Positions 38,629-46,465 of a stretch of DNA of 64,000 bases are shown in pieces; the stretch's first letter is position 1; the number at the start of each line of letters is the position of its first letter. This DNA comes from JACCTH01 sp050741915. Its GTDB lineage: Bacteria > Actinomycetota > Acidimicrobiia > Spongiisociales > ZC4RG35. The translations under genes and the position numbers were made by a program. The stretch is from NCBI GenBank assembly GCA_050741915.1, contig JBOGEX010000015.1, positions 28,698 through 92,697 on the forward strand, written 5' to 3'. The notes beneath the pieces were generated by a model, which did no database searches, was not told the DNA's origin, and saw nothing but the letters and a program-made list of their open reading frames with translations.

Positions 38629-39066
38629 ATGGTCGACTTCATGGACGTAGCCGTTGAAGAGGCCCGGATGGGGTTGTCCGAAGGCGGCATCCCCATCGGC
38701 TCGTTGCTGGTGGTCGATGGCGAGGTCATCGGGCGCGGTCACAATCGCCGAGTTCAGAAGGGGAGCGCGATTCTTCACGCCGAGATGGACGCGATCGAAA
38801 ACGCCGGTCGTCTCGAGGCATCGACGTATCGCAACTCGGTTCTCTATTCGACGCTTTCCCCTTGCGACATGTGCTCGGGTACGGCTCTTCTTTATGGGAT
38901 ACCGAAGATCGTCATCGGCGAGAATCACACATTCAAAGGACCCGAGGGTTATCTGCGATCGCGGCGGATCGAGATCGTGGTGCTCGATCGGCTCGATTGC
39001 ATGAAGCTGATGTCCGACTTCATCAACTCTCATCCCGACCTTTGGTTCGAGGACATCGGCGAATAG
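38629..39066 (+). CDS. Cytosine/nucleoside deaminase, fungal cytosine deaminase-like
   Basis: 145 residues. The zinc site is complete: HAEMDAIENAG (H and catalytic E) and SPCDMCSG (two Cys). The C-terminal half is strikingly like the fungal FCY1-type cytosine deaminase: YGIPKIVIGENHTFKG and the terminal PDLWFEDIGE. Bacterial cytosine deaminases are normally the unrelated amidohydrolase CodA, so this small homodimeric form is notable. It should convert cytosine to uracil in pyrimidine salvage. It stands alone on its strand, 55 bp before the DUF427 gene. Confidence 0.88.
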   Translation: MVDFMDVAVEEARMGLSEGGIPIGSLLVVDGEVIGRGHNRRVQKGSAILHAEMDAIENAGRLEASTYRNSVLYSTLSPCDMCSGTALLYGIPKIVIGENHTFKGPEGYLRSRRIEIVVLDRLDCMKLMSDFINSHPDLWFEDIGE

Positions 39067-39120
39067 GGGAACAAGAGGGCGCTGCGGCTGGTTCCTGAAG
39101 CAAGCAAAAAAGGAGCGACG

Positions 39121-39852
39121 GTGTCGGATGTGCGCGTCAAGAGATCCGAGAAGAGAATCCGAGTCATGCTCGGGGGGGAGACGATTGCGGAGTCCTCGAG
39201 GGCATGGCTGGTCTGGGAGATACCCTATTACCCAACATACTTTTTCCCTCTGAGCGACGTCGCTCCACGGCTCACCGAGATCGAGAATCGGAAGCAAACC
39301 CCGGGTCTGGGCGAGGCCGTCTTCTTCACCGTCAAGGCGGGCGACAAGGAAGGCCTCGCTTATCGCTACAAGAATTCGCCCCTACCAGAGCTGACCGAGG
39401 CTGTGGCCTTTCGTTGGAACAGCATGGATCACTGGTTCGAGGAGGACGAGGAGGTTTACGTACATCCTCGCGATCCTTACACGCGAGTCGACATCCTTCA
39501 TTCCTCCCGCCATGTAACAGTTGATGTCCTCGGGGTGACCGTGGCCGACTCCACTAAACCGACCCTGCTCTTCGAAACCGGACTACCAACCCGTTATTAC
39601 CTGCCCAAGACTGATGTCCGGATGGACCTGCTGAAGCCGACCGAGAAACACACCGAGTGCCCCTACAAGGGGACTGCGTCGTATTGGTCTGTCGACGTGA
39701 ACGGAAAGACCATGGCTGATTTCGTTTGGAGCTATCCCTTTCCAACCATGGAGTCAGCCAAGATCACAGGCTTGCTGTGCTTTTACAACGAGAAGGTGGA
39801 CCTCACCGTCGACGGGGTCAAGCAGGAAAAGCCCCAGTCGCCTTTCTCTTGA
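39121..39852 (+). CDS. DUF427 protein, two tandem domains
   Basis: 243 residues from GTG, preceded by AAAAAAGGAGCGAC. Two DUF427 units are visible, the first with ITVMLGGETIAESS and YYPTYFFPLSDV, the second with VTVDVLGVTVADSTKPTLLFETGLPTRYYLPKTDV and CPYKGTASYWSV. The repeated R/Y-P and FP-SDV-type motifs are the family signature. The fold is a small beta-domain of unknown activity. No partner gene: a convergent thioesterase ends 4 bp away. Confidence 0.88.
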   Translation: MSDVRVKRSEKRIRVMLGGETIAESSRAWLVWEIPYYPTYFFPLSDVAPRLTEIENRKQTPGLGEAVFFTVKAGDKEGLAYRYKNSPLPELTEAVAFRWNSMDHWFEEDEEVYVHPRDPYTRVDILHSSRHVTVDVLGVTVADSTKPTLLFETGLPTRYYLPKTDVRMDLLKPTEKHTECPYKGTASYWSVDVNGKTMADFVWSYPFPTMESAKITGLLCFYNEKVDLTVDGVKQEKPQSPFS

Positions 39853-39855
39853 GGA

Positions 39856-40287
39856 TCAGCGGTAGAGGATCAACTGGGTGTTGCGGAAGAGGCAGACCTG
39901 CTTGTCGTTTTCCTCTGACCGCACTACCGCATCCCAGACCTGAATCGTCCGTCCTCCGTGTTGCATCGAGGCGTAAGCCACCAGGCCACCGGTGGTGACG
40001 TTGGCGGTGTGGTTCGATTTGAGCTCGACCGTGGTAAAGCCGGTCGCACCTTCGGGGAGGGAGCCCACGCAGCCATAACCAGCGGCGCTATCGGCCAGGG
40101 CCACGACCGTGGCGGCATGGAGGAACCCGTTGGAGGCCAGGTGCTTCAACTCGATATCGAGGCGAAGTGTGCATCTGCCGGACTCGATCGTCACGACCTC
40201 GATTCCCAAGAGACCCGGCAGCCGGGGCCCGCCATGCTCCTCGAACCACGCCTTCAACTGCACCAAATCGCGGGGAAAGTCAGGCAT
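39856..40287 (-). CDS. PaaI-type hotdog thioesterase
   Basis: 143 residues. The hotdog core has LGIEVVTIESGRCTLRLDI, the active-site region SNGFLHAATVVALADSAAGYGC and TTVELKSNHTANVTTG. The length and motif match the PaaI/YigI branch of acyl-CoA thioesterases. The conserved N/G-x2-H motif (NGFLHA) and the D (ALADS) are present. It would hydrolyse aromatic or medium-chain acyl-CoA. It is convergent with the DUF427 gene and divergent from the small membrane protein gene. Confidence 0.88.
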   Translation of the reverse strand: MPDFPRDLVQLKAWFEEHGGPRLPGLLGIEVVTIESGRCTLRLDIELKHLASNGFLHAATVVALADSAAGYGCVGSLPEGATGFTTVELKSNHTANVTTGGLVAYASMQHGGRTIQVWDAVVRSEENDKQVCLFRNTQLILYR

Positions 40288-40310
40288 CGACTCACCCTAT
40301 CCTCGGCCTA

Positions 40311-40556
40311 GTGGACACCAAAGCCTGGGTGGTTACGATCCTCTACGGGCTCCTCGTCGGATTCTTGTTGGGCCGTTTCCGGGAGGAGCAACGGGCGATC
40401 TTGGCGACCCTGGCCGTGGCGGCGGTCATCGGCTTCGTGGTCTGGATCATCTCGCCGGAATCGGTGGCCGGTCCCTCGCTTGGGGTTGGCTGCGGCCTCG
40501 GTTTCCTGGCGATGCTGACGACGCGCCGGCGGGTAGTCTCCACGGGATTCTTATGA
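40311..40556 (+). CDS. Small membrane protein
   Basis: 81 residues from GTG 40311 with two predicted transmembrane helices (WVVTILYGLLVGFLLG; ILATLAVAAVIGFVVWIIS) and a third hydrophobic segment near GVGCGLGFLAML. No signature motif. Its stop codon falls in the left arm of the long hairpin at 40551. A genuine gene is likely from the hydrophobic periodicity and the terminator, but the function is unknown. Confidence 0.6.
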   Translation: MDTKAWVVTILYGLLVGFLLGRFREEQRAILATLAVAAVIGFVVWIISPESVAGPSLGVGCGLGFLAMLTTRRRVVSTGFL

Positions 40557-40593
40557 GGTAGACCGGCAGTGAAACTGCCGGTCTACCTCATAA
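40551..40593. terminator. Bidirectional 20-bp hairpin shared by convergent genes
   Basis: A perfect 20-bp inverted repeat (40551-40570 with 40574-40593) and 3-nt loop. It contains the stop codons of both the + gene ending 40556 and the - gene ending 40583, and A- or T-rich flanks follow on each side, fitting termination in both directions. Confidence 0.85.
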
Positions 40594-42103
40594 AAACGGC
40601 GTATTGCCAGGTGAGGGGTCGGTCGTGAGGAAGGACGTGGATCCAGGAGAGGCCGGGAGGGACGATGAGCTCGCCGGCCGAGGTCGAAAAGGTGAACCAG
40701 GTCTCGTTGTCGGGCCGTGACCAGGTGCCGTCGATCACCCGACCTTCGGTGAAGAGGACCATCCGCTCCGAACCGATCGTGCGCATGGCCGGGACCCGTC
40801 CGGTCCCGCTCGGGGCAGGCACCTCGTAATAACGGCCAAAGATCACGATCAAGTTGTCGGCTGTCATTCGTCCGGTTTGCCCCTGGCGATCCTGCCAAAA
40901 GTGAGGCACTGAGCCCGAGGACCGCAGGTAGCGCTCCCCGTCCCAGTCCCAGATAGTCGAGATCGGGTCCGACCACGAGACATCGATTCGGGTCGCTGAC
41001 GGCGCATCGAAGTACCCGAACGCGCCCCATCGGAACAGATCGGGCGGTGGGGCGTTGGCATAACCCCGGCGATCTGCTTCCGCCCGCAACTCCGCCGTGT
41101 TGGTGTAGAGGTTGTGAGGAGCAGAACGGGTTGTCACTCGAACCATGGTCGGTGGTCCCACCTGTGACTCGCGGATAAGCGGCACCCCCTCTGTCGCCAG
41201 CATGTCGGCGATCCACGGCTGTCCTCCGGAGATGCCGACCGTCATTCCCAACGCTTCGACCAGAACATCGGTGGGTCGAACCGATCGCACCGGGCCCAGA
41301 TAGTCGGTGTCCGATTCGAGGTAGAGAGCCATCATCCGCGAGAGGCCGCCTTCCACCATCAGCTCGATCATCGCGTCAGCCTTCTCGATCCCAGACTGCG
41401 GTCGAGCGGCGGCGGCGTTGTCAATCTTGACGCCGATGACCCGGCGATTGACCGAGCGCCCGTCGGGTGCCGCCAGCCCGTCGAGGGGACTGGTCCGCTC
41501 GGGAATGGTCGGCATTGGCAATGAGAAAGCGCGGGAGAGAAAGGTTGCCATCTCTTCCCGGGTGACCGAAGCCGAAGGGCAATAGCGATCGGGCGCGCAC
41601 CCGGTGGTGATGCCCGCCGCCCGTATCGCGGCGACGTGGGGGGCGAACCACTCGACGCCATCGACGTCGACGAAGGCTCCGACGTTGTCGGCCTCTGACA
41701 ACTCCAGCGCCCGATCGAGGAAGGCGGCCATTTCTGCCCTGCTCACCGACCGGTTGGGCTGGAAGGTTCCATCGATCTCGCCGGTGATGACACCTCGGTC
41801 TGCCAGCGCATTGACGTAGTCGATGTAGAAGGCGTCAGGATCGAGATCGCTGAATCGAGGAGCGGCTGGCTCGGGCGCCGGCTGCAAGGCTCGACCCAGG
41901 AATGTGGCCATCTCGCCCCGGGTGACGGCGCCGTGCGGGCAGAAGAGATCGGGCTGGCACCCGGTAGTCAGCTTGGCCAGGGCGAGAGCCTCGATCGCTC
42001 CTTCCCCCGGAAGATCGTCGTCGTCGAGAAACGAACCACCGGGAGGGAGAACGCCACCGACGAGCAGAAGGACCGTGGCGATGAGTCGCAGCACTGCGTT
42101 CAT
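40583..42103 (-). CDS. SLH-repeat protein with DUF3048 (YerB-like) domain
   Basis: 506 residues. A signal peptide (MNAVLRLIATVLLLVGGVLPPG) is followed by three SLH-like repeats ending in AVTRGEMATFLGRAL, SVSRAEMAAFLDRAL and SVTREEMATFLSRAF (about 28-195). Then come a linker and a DUF3048 domain: RVIGVKIDNAAAARPQSG, SRMMALYLESD, GPVRSVRPTD and ISGG near 292. DUF3048/YerB proteins are extracytoplasmic lipoproteins of unknown chemistry; here SLH repeats supply wall anchoring. Its last codons form the right arm of the shared hairpin. The HAD and LCP genes lie upstream on the same strand. Confidence 0.88.
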   Translation of the reverse strand: MNAVLRLIATVLLLVGGVLPPGGSFLDDDDLPGEGAIEALALAKLTTGCQPDLFCPHGAVTRGEMATFLGRALQPAPEPAAPRFSDLDPDAFYIDYVNALADRGVITGEIDGTFQPNRSVSRAEMAAFLDRALELSEADNVGAFVDVDGVEWFAPHVAAIRAAGITTGCAPDRYCPSASVTREEMATFLSRAFSLPMPTIPERTSPLDGLAAPDGRSVNRRVIGVKIDNAAAARPQSGIEKADAMIELMVEGGLSRMMALYLESDTDYLGPVRSVRPTDVLVEALGMTVGISGGQPWIADMLATEGVPLIRESQVGPPTMVRVTTRSAPHNLYTNTAELRAEADRRGYANAPPPDLFRWGAFGYFDAPSATRIDVSWSDPISTIWDWDGERYLRSSGSVPHFWQDRQGQTGRMTADNLIVIFGRYYEVPAPSGTGRVPAMRTIGSERMVLFTEGRVIDGTWSRPDNETWFTFSTSAGELIVPPGLSWIHVLPHDRPLTWQYAVFMR

Positions 42104-42126
42104 TCTGGCGTAGAAGTGATCACGAA

Positions 42127-42777
42127 CTAGATCGAGCGGGCGACGGCAGGCACCTCGAGCAACGAGTCACAAATGGCGTCGGCTTCATTTGCGGCGGGCC
42201 GGGTGGCATGGAGATAGCCCCATGGCCCACGACGCATGAGAACGGTTCGCATCCCAGCGGCCCTCGCCGGGAGCACATCGTTGTCGAGTCGATCGCCGAC
42301 ATAAAGGATTTGGTGTGGCGCCAGGGCGACGGCGGAGGCAACGGCCGTAAAGAAACCGGCCTCGGGTTTTTCGATCCCGAGATCGGAGGAATTGATGATC
42401 GAGCGGACGGGCAAGTCCATCGCCATCAAGGCCGCTCGCGCCGCCGTAGGCTGGTTGCCCGCGATCCACGCGGAAAGGGCCACCGCCTCCAAAGCCGCGA
42501 GGGCAGGTCGCACGTCGGAGTAGAGGTCCTCTTGGTCGAAGTTCTCGCGCAACGAGTCGGGTTGGTCCACCGCCCACTGTTGGCTTTCCTCTTCGAGATC
42601 GAAGCCTGGCTTCACCAGTTCCAAAGCCTCGCGGTGAGACCGGTCCGCTGCCGCCATCGCTCCGACAAGTCCCAGGATCGTGAAGGGAGGCACTCCCAGG
42701 CGGGCTGCCCACCGTACCCAGATCCGGGTCTCGTCGATCAGGGTCTCGCCGACGTCGAAGACGACAGCTTCGATCAT
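42127..42777 (-). CDS. HAD-superfamily hydrolase
   Basis: 216 residues from ATG 42777 (MIEAVVFD); ATG 42786 is also possible. HAD motif I is FDVGETLID (the second catalytic Asp is replaced by Gly-Glu, as in some phosphonatase-like HADs), motif II near NSSDLG, and motif III/IV around GIEKPEAGFF and YVGDRLDNDV. It is probably a small-molecule phosphatase of the PGP/epoxide-HAD group. It sits 23 bp after DUF3048 in transcription order reversed, with the LCP gene upstream, so the three minus-strand genes may share a message. Confidence 0.85.
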   Translation of the reverse strand: MIEAVVFDVGETLIDETRIWVRWAARLGVPPFTILGLVGAMAAADRSHREALELVKPGFDLEEESQQWAVDQPDSLRENFDQEDLYSDVRPALAALEAVALSAWIAGNQPTAARAALMAMDLPVRSIINSSDLGIEKPEAGFFTAVASAVALAPHQILYVGDRLDNDVLPARAAGMRTVLMRRGPWGYLHATRPAANEADAICDSLLEVPAVARSI

Positions 42778-42841
42778 CGGACCCATTCTGTGGGCCGTAG
42801 GCGTCGGTTTTGCGGGCTAGCAACCCTGGGTTCGCAAAAAG

Positions 42842-43792
42842 TCATGAGGGGAGAGGCTGGCGATTCAAGAAGGCGGCGAGGACCTGATCTGCGGGAGGGA
42901 TCGGAACCACGTAGGAGACTCCACCCTCATTCGAGATCTGCACGGGGAGGGTGGCCGAGTCGGTTTCCGAGGTGGTGGCCATACCCCAGCCAAGCTTGGC
43001 CAGATCGAAAACGCTCGTGCGTGAATCTGATTTGAGATGAGAGGCCGCCGTCAGCATCACCAGCGGACTCCGTGCCAGGCCCGTCGGCGACGAGGCCTTG
43101 CGCATGATCTGGAGCAGCACTTGGCGCTGCCGACCCGTGCGGGCGATGTCACCGGCAGCCTCCAAAACCCAGCTTCCATCGCGTAGCTCCTCATAACCGC
43201 GCGAACGCGCATAGGCCAGGGCGGCGGCTCCGTTGACGGTGTGGGTGCCGGCCACTTCGACCAGCAAACCCGAGATGAGGTCGCGAGCAGGGAATGGAAA
43301 CTCGAGCTCGATCCCGCCGAGGGCATCGACTATGGCGGCGAACCCAGCAAAGTCGATCTCGAGGTAATGGTTGGCCCTGATCCCTGTAGCCAGGGCGACT
43401 GTCTCGGTCATCAGCTCCGGCCCTCCCAACGAATAGGCGGCGTTGATCTTCTCGATCCCTTCGCCGGGAACGTCGACCTTGAGATCGCGGGGAATGGAAA
43501 GAAGTTGACGGCGATCGCCAGCAGTTTGAGCCAGCATGATCACATCGGCCCGAGCTCCCGGAAAGTCGCCAAAGCTGCCGAGATCAGGAGGAAGGTTGGC
43601 GCGGCTGTCGCTTCCGACGATCAGGTAAACGCCTTCTCCCTCGCCGAGGGAAGAAAGATTGCCTGCGTCGGCCATACGGAACTCGGTGTACAAGGCAACG
43701 CCCAGGAGGCCGATCACCAGCAGAGCGACGAGGAGAAGTAGCCGTCCCCACCAGCCGATGCGGGCACGACGGGGGGCGGGTGGGTCGCTCAT
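42842..43792 (-). CDS. LytR-CpsA-Psr (LCP) family ligase
   Basis: 316 residues. A transmembrane anchor (about 12-34) and then the LCP catalytic domain: IVGSDSRA with the conserved DSR, ADVIMLAQT with arginine, LLSIPRDLKVDVPG, KINAAYSLGG, YLEIDFAGF and AYARSRGY. These are the catalytic D/R sites that transfer polyprenyl-linked glycopolymers to peptidoglycan. In actinobacteria LCP enzymes attach arabinogalactan or teichoic-acid-like polymers outside the membrane. It is divergent from the ABC exporter genes with a 54-bp gap. Confidence 0.92.
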   Translation of the reverse strand: MSDPPAPRRARIGWWGRLLLLVALLVIGLLGVALYTEFRMADAGNLSSLGEGEGVYLIVGSDSRANLPPDLGSFGDFPGARADVIMLAQTAGDRRQLLSIPRDLKVDVPGEGIEKINAAYSLGGPELMTETVALATGIRANHYLEIDFAGFAAIVDALGGIELEFPFPARDLISGLLVEVAGTHTVNGAAALAYARSRGYEELRDGSWVLEAAGDIARTGRQRQVLLQIMRKASSPTGLARSPLVMLTAASHLKSDSRTSVFDLAKLGWGMATTSETDSATLPVQISNEGGVSYVVPIPPADQVLAAFLNRQPLPS

Positions 43793-43846
43793 AGAGATGA
43801 CGCTAACCCTGAAGGTGGTGTCACCGACCTCGGCTAACTTTGGCCG

Positions 43847-44773
43847 GTGGCAGATTCCCTCGTCGTCGCGACCGATCTCTCGAAAAAGTTCGGTGATTTC
43901 CAGGCAGTCGATGCAATCGACTTTCAGATCGCCCCCGGTGAGGCGTTCGGTTTCCTCGGTCCTAACGGCGCCGGCAAGACCTCAACCATGAAGATGATCG
44001 CCGCCACCTCGCCGGTCACCTCGGGCACGTTGTCGGTCTTCGGCCTCAATCCCGCCACCGCCGGTGCCGCCATCCGCGCCCGGCTGGGAGTTGTGCCCCA
44101 GGAAGACAATCTCGACACGGAGTTGACCGTCGAAGAGAACCTCTTTATCTACGGCCGCTACTTCGATCTTCCCCGGGCCGAGATCCGGCAACGGATCGAT
44201 GAGCTGTTGGCCTTTTCCCAACTTGCCGACCGCAAGAAGAGCAAGGTCGACCCGCTGTCGGGAGGGATGAAACGCCGCTTGACGATCGCCCGCGGTCTCA
44301 TCAACCGGCCCGAGATCCTGATCCTCGACGAGCCCACCACCGGTCTCGACCCTCAAGCTCGTCATCTCCTGTGGGATCGCTTGTATCGACTGAAGCGCGA
44401 CGGCGCCACCCTCGTCATCACTACTCATTACATGGACGAGGCCGAGCAATTGTGCGATCGCCTAGTCATCATGGACAAAGGCAAGATCGTCGGTGAAGGG
44501 TCACCTCGCAGTCTGATCGAGGAGCACTCGACCCGCGAGGTGGTCGAGCTCCGCTTTCCCGCCGGCGAGCAAAAACTGGTCGCGCCCCGTATCGAGGGGA
44601 TCGGATCGCGCCTCGAGGTGCTTCCCGATCGCATCCTGGTCTATGCCGACGAGGCCGAAAAGGCGATGGAAGAGGTGCACAACCGCGGTTTGGAGCCGGA
44701 GATGACTCTCGCGCGTCGTTCCACCCTCGAAGACGTCTTCCTCCACCTCACCGGCCGAACCCTGGTGGATTGA
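43847..44773 (+). CDS. ABC-2 exporter ATPase
   Basis: 308 residues from GTG. Walker A GPNGAGKTS, Q-loop GVVPQEDNLD, signature LSGGMKRR, Walker B LILDEPTTGLD and H-loop ITTHYMDEAE are all intact. The C-terminal extension (residues 220-308) ends TLEDVFLHLTGR, a feature of DrrA/NodI-type drug or lipid exporter ATPases. It is followed by two permease genes with 4-bp overlaps, forming a complete exporter. Confidence 0.94.
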   Translation: MADSLVVATDLSKKFGDFQAVDAIDFQIAPGEAFGFLGPNGAGKTSTMKMIAATSPVTSGTLSVFGLNPATAGAAIRARLGVVPQEDNLDTELTVEENLFIYGRYFDLPRAEIRQRIDELLAFSQLADRKKSKVDPLSGGMKRRLTIARGLINRPEILILDEPTTGLDPQARHLLWDRLYRLKRDGATLVITTHYMDEAEQLCDRLVIMDKGKIVGEGSPRSLIEEHSTREVVELRFPAGEQKLVAPRIEGIGSRLEVLPDRILVYADEAEKAMEEVHNRGLEPEMTLARRSTLEDVFLHLTGRTLVD

Positions 44774-45546
44774 CCGTGGCGGTGCCTGCTCTCCGAGTGG
44801 TCGAGGCCAACGCCCGCTTCTACCGCCGGACCTGGCGGGGATCGGTGATCTCCAGCTTCGCGGTTCCGCTCTTCACACTATTGGCGATGGGGGGAGGATT
44901 GGGCAGGCTGGTCGATCAAGGTACGGGGACCGGCCGGGGCACCTATCTCGGGTTCATCGCTCCCGCCCTTCTGGCAGCGACGGCGATGATGACCGCAGCA
45001 GGGGAAGCCACCTTCCCGGTGGTGGCGGGAATCAAGTGGACCAAGACCTACCACGCCGCTCTCGCCACTCCGATTACACCCCCGGACCTGGTGCACGGGC
45101 TGATCGGATTCCTCGGCATCAGGCTCATCTTCAATTTGGCGATCTACGCCGGGATCATGGTGCTGCTCGACGCCATGGAGCTCGGGCCAGCTCTGGCCGC
45201 GGTGGTGCCGGCCATTCTGACCGGGGTCGCCTTCGCCACTCCCATCGCCGCCTGGTGCGCCACTCTCGACGACGATCGAGCGCTGTCATCTTTCTTCCGC
45301 TTCGGGTTGATGCCACTCTTTCTTTTCTCGGGCACGTTCTTCCCAGTCGACCAACTCCCCTCCTTCCTCCAGCCGGTGGTCTTCCTCTCCCCGCTATGGC
45401 ACGGGGTCGAGTTGGCCCGTGGGGCAGCCGGGATTCCCGAGTCGCCTCATTTCCCCTGGTGGGTCCACGCCCTGGTGCTGGTGACCTTGGCGGTGGTCGG
45501 CCTGATCTGGGCGGGGCGCAACTTCACCAAGCGCCTTCACACATGA
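44770..45546 (+). CDS. ABC-2 permease, first subunit
   Basis: 258 residues from a TTG start overlapping the ATPase stop; GTG 44776 is equally possible. Six transmembrane helices form an ABC2_membrane domain, with GTFFPVDQLPSFLQPVVFLSPLWHGVELAR near 190-220 as the conserved loop of NodJ/DrrB permeases. With the next gene it makes the translocation pair. The overlap pattern ATPase-permease-permease implies one operon and equal stoichiometry. Confidence 0.88.
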   Translation: MTVAVPALRVVEANARFYRRTWRGSVISSFAVPLFTLLAMGGGLGRLVDQGTGTGRGTYLGFIAPALLAATAMMTAAGEATFPVVAGIKWTKTYHAALATPITPPDLVHGLIGFLGIRLIFNLAIYAGIMVLLDAMELGPALAAVVPAILTGVAFATPIAAWCATLDDDRALSSFFRFGLMPLFLFSGTFFPVDQLPSFLQPVVFLSPLWHGVELARGAAGIPESPHFPWWVHALVLVTLAVVGLIWAGRNFTKRLHT

Positions 45547-46352
45547 GCACCGCCGTCACCACTCGAACAATTCCCCCGATGCCCCGGGAGGGGTCGCGGG
45601 CGATTCGCTTGTTGGAGCGCAACTTCATCCTCTACAAGCGCATCTGGATCATCCTTTTCTCGGGTTTCTTCGAGCCCGTCTTCTATCTCTTCTCGATCGG
45701 GTTCGGGGTCGGGACTCTCATCGATCAGATCAACCTCGGCGATGGGCGAGTGGTGAGCTATGCCGCGTTTGTCGCCCCGGCGATGCTGGCGTCGTCGGCC
45801 ATGAACGGCGCCGTCTACGAGTCGACTATCAACGTCTTTTTCCGACTGAAGTGGGGAAAGATCTACGACGGGATGCTGGCGACCCCCCTCGGCGCCATGG
45901 ATGTGGCGTTGGGCGAGATTGCCTGGTCGCAGATTCGTGGTGGTCTCTACGCCACTGCCTTCGTCATAGTGATGGCCGTCTTCGGTCTGATCGAGTCCTG
46001 GTGGGCTTTCCTCGCCGTTCCGATCGCACTGCTGATCGGGTTCGCTTTTGCCGGCGTGGGAATGGCCGCCACCACCTTCATGAAGGGCTGGCAGGATTTC
46101 GACCTGGTGCAGCTGGTGACCCAGCCGCTGTTCCTCTTCTCGGGGACGTTCTTCCCGATCACCGCCTATCCGGAGGCGCTTCAGCGACTGGTTTGGATCT
46201 CACCGCTCTATCACGGGGTCGAGTTGATGCGCGCTTCCACACTCGGCATCTTCGACGCCTCCGTCTTTGGTCATCTGGCGTTTCTCGTCGTGATGGGGGC
46301 GGTGGGGATGGCGATCACCCGCCGCCGTTTCGAGAAGCTGCTCAAGCCCTAG
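45543..46352 (+). CDS. ABC-2 permease, second subunit
   Basis: 269 residues from ATG 45543, overlapping the first permease by 4 bp (ATGA). Six hydrophobic helices; conserved GTFFPITAYPEALQRLVWISPLYHGVELMR loop near 200-230, closely similar to that of the first permease, so the two arose by duplication. A basic N-terminal helix (ERNFILYKRIWIILF) is typical of DrrB-like proteins. It completes the exporter with 43847 and 44770. Confidence 0.88.
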   Translation: MSTAVTTRTIPPMPREGSRAIRLLERNFILYKRIWIILFSGFFEPVFYLFSIGFGVGTLIDQINLGDGRVVSYAAFVAPAMLASSAMNGAVYESTINVFFRLKWGKIYDGMLATPLGAMDVALGEIAWSQIRGGLYATAFVIVMAVFGLIESWWAFLAVPIALLIGFAFAGVGMAATTFMKGWQDFDLVQLVTQPLFLFSGTFFPITAYPEALQRLVWISPLYHGVELMRASTLGIFDASVFGHLAFLVVMGAVGMAITRRRFEKLLKP

Positions 46353-46353
46353 C

Positions 46354-46420
46354 TGTTTCTCCCCCCAGCGAGCCTTCCCCCCTCCCCGGCTGCGCTACTC
46401 CCCCGCAGGGGGAGAAACGG
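46354..46420. repeat. Dispersed palindromic repeat, copy 2
   Basis: Inverted relative to the copy at 23570-23632: on the minus strand it starts GTTTCTCCCCCTGCGGGGGA and continues GTAGCGCAGCCGGGGAGG. As at the first site it lies immediately after a stop codon in an intergenic space. Confidence 0.65.
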
Positions 46421-46465
46421 GAGGTGGCTCCGGAGAGATACCAATGAATGACCTAGATTGCCCTC

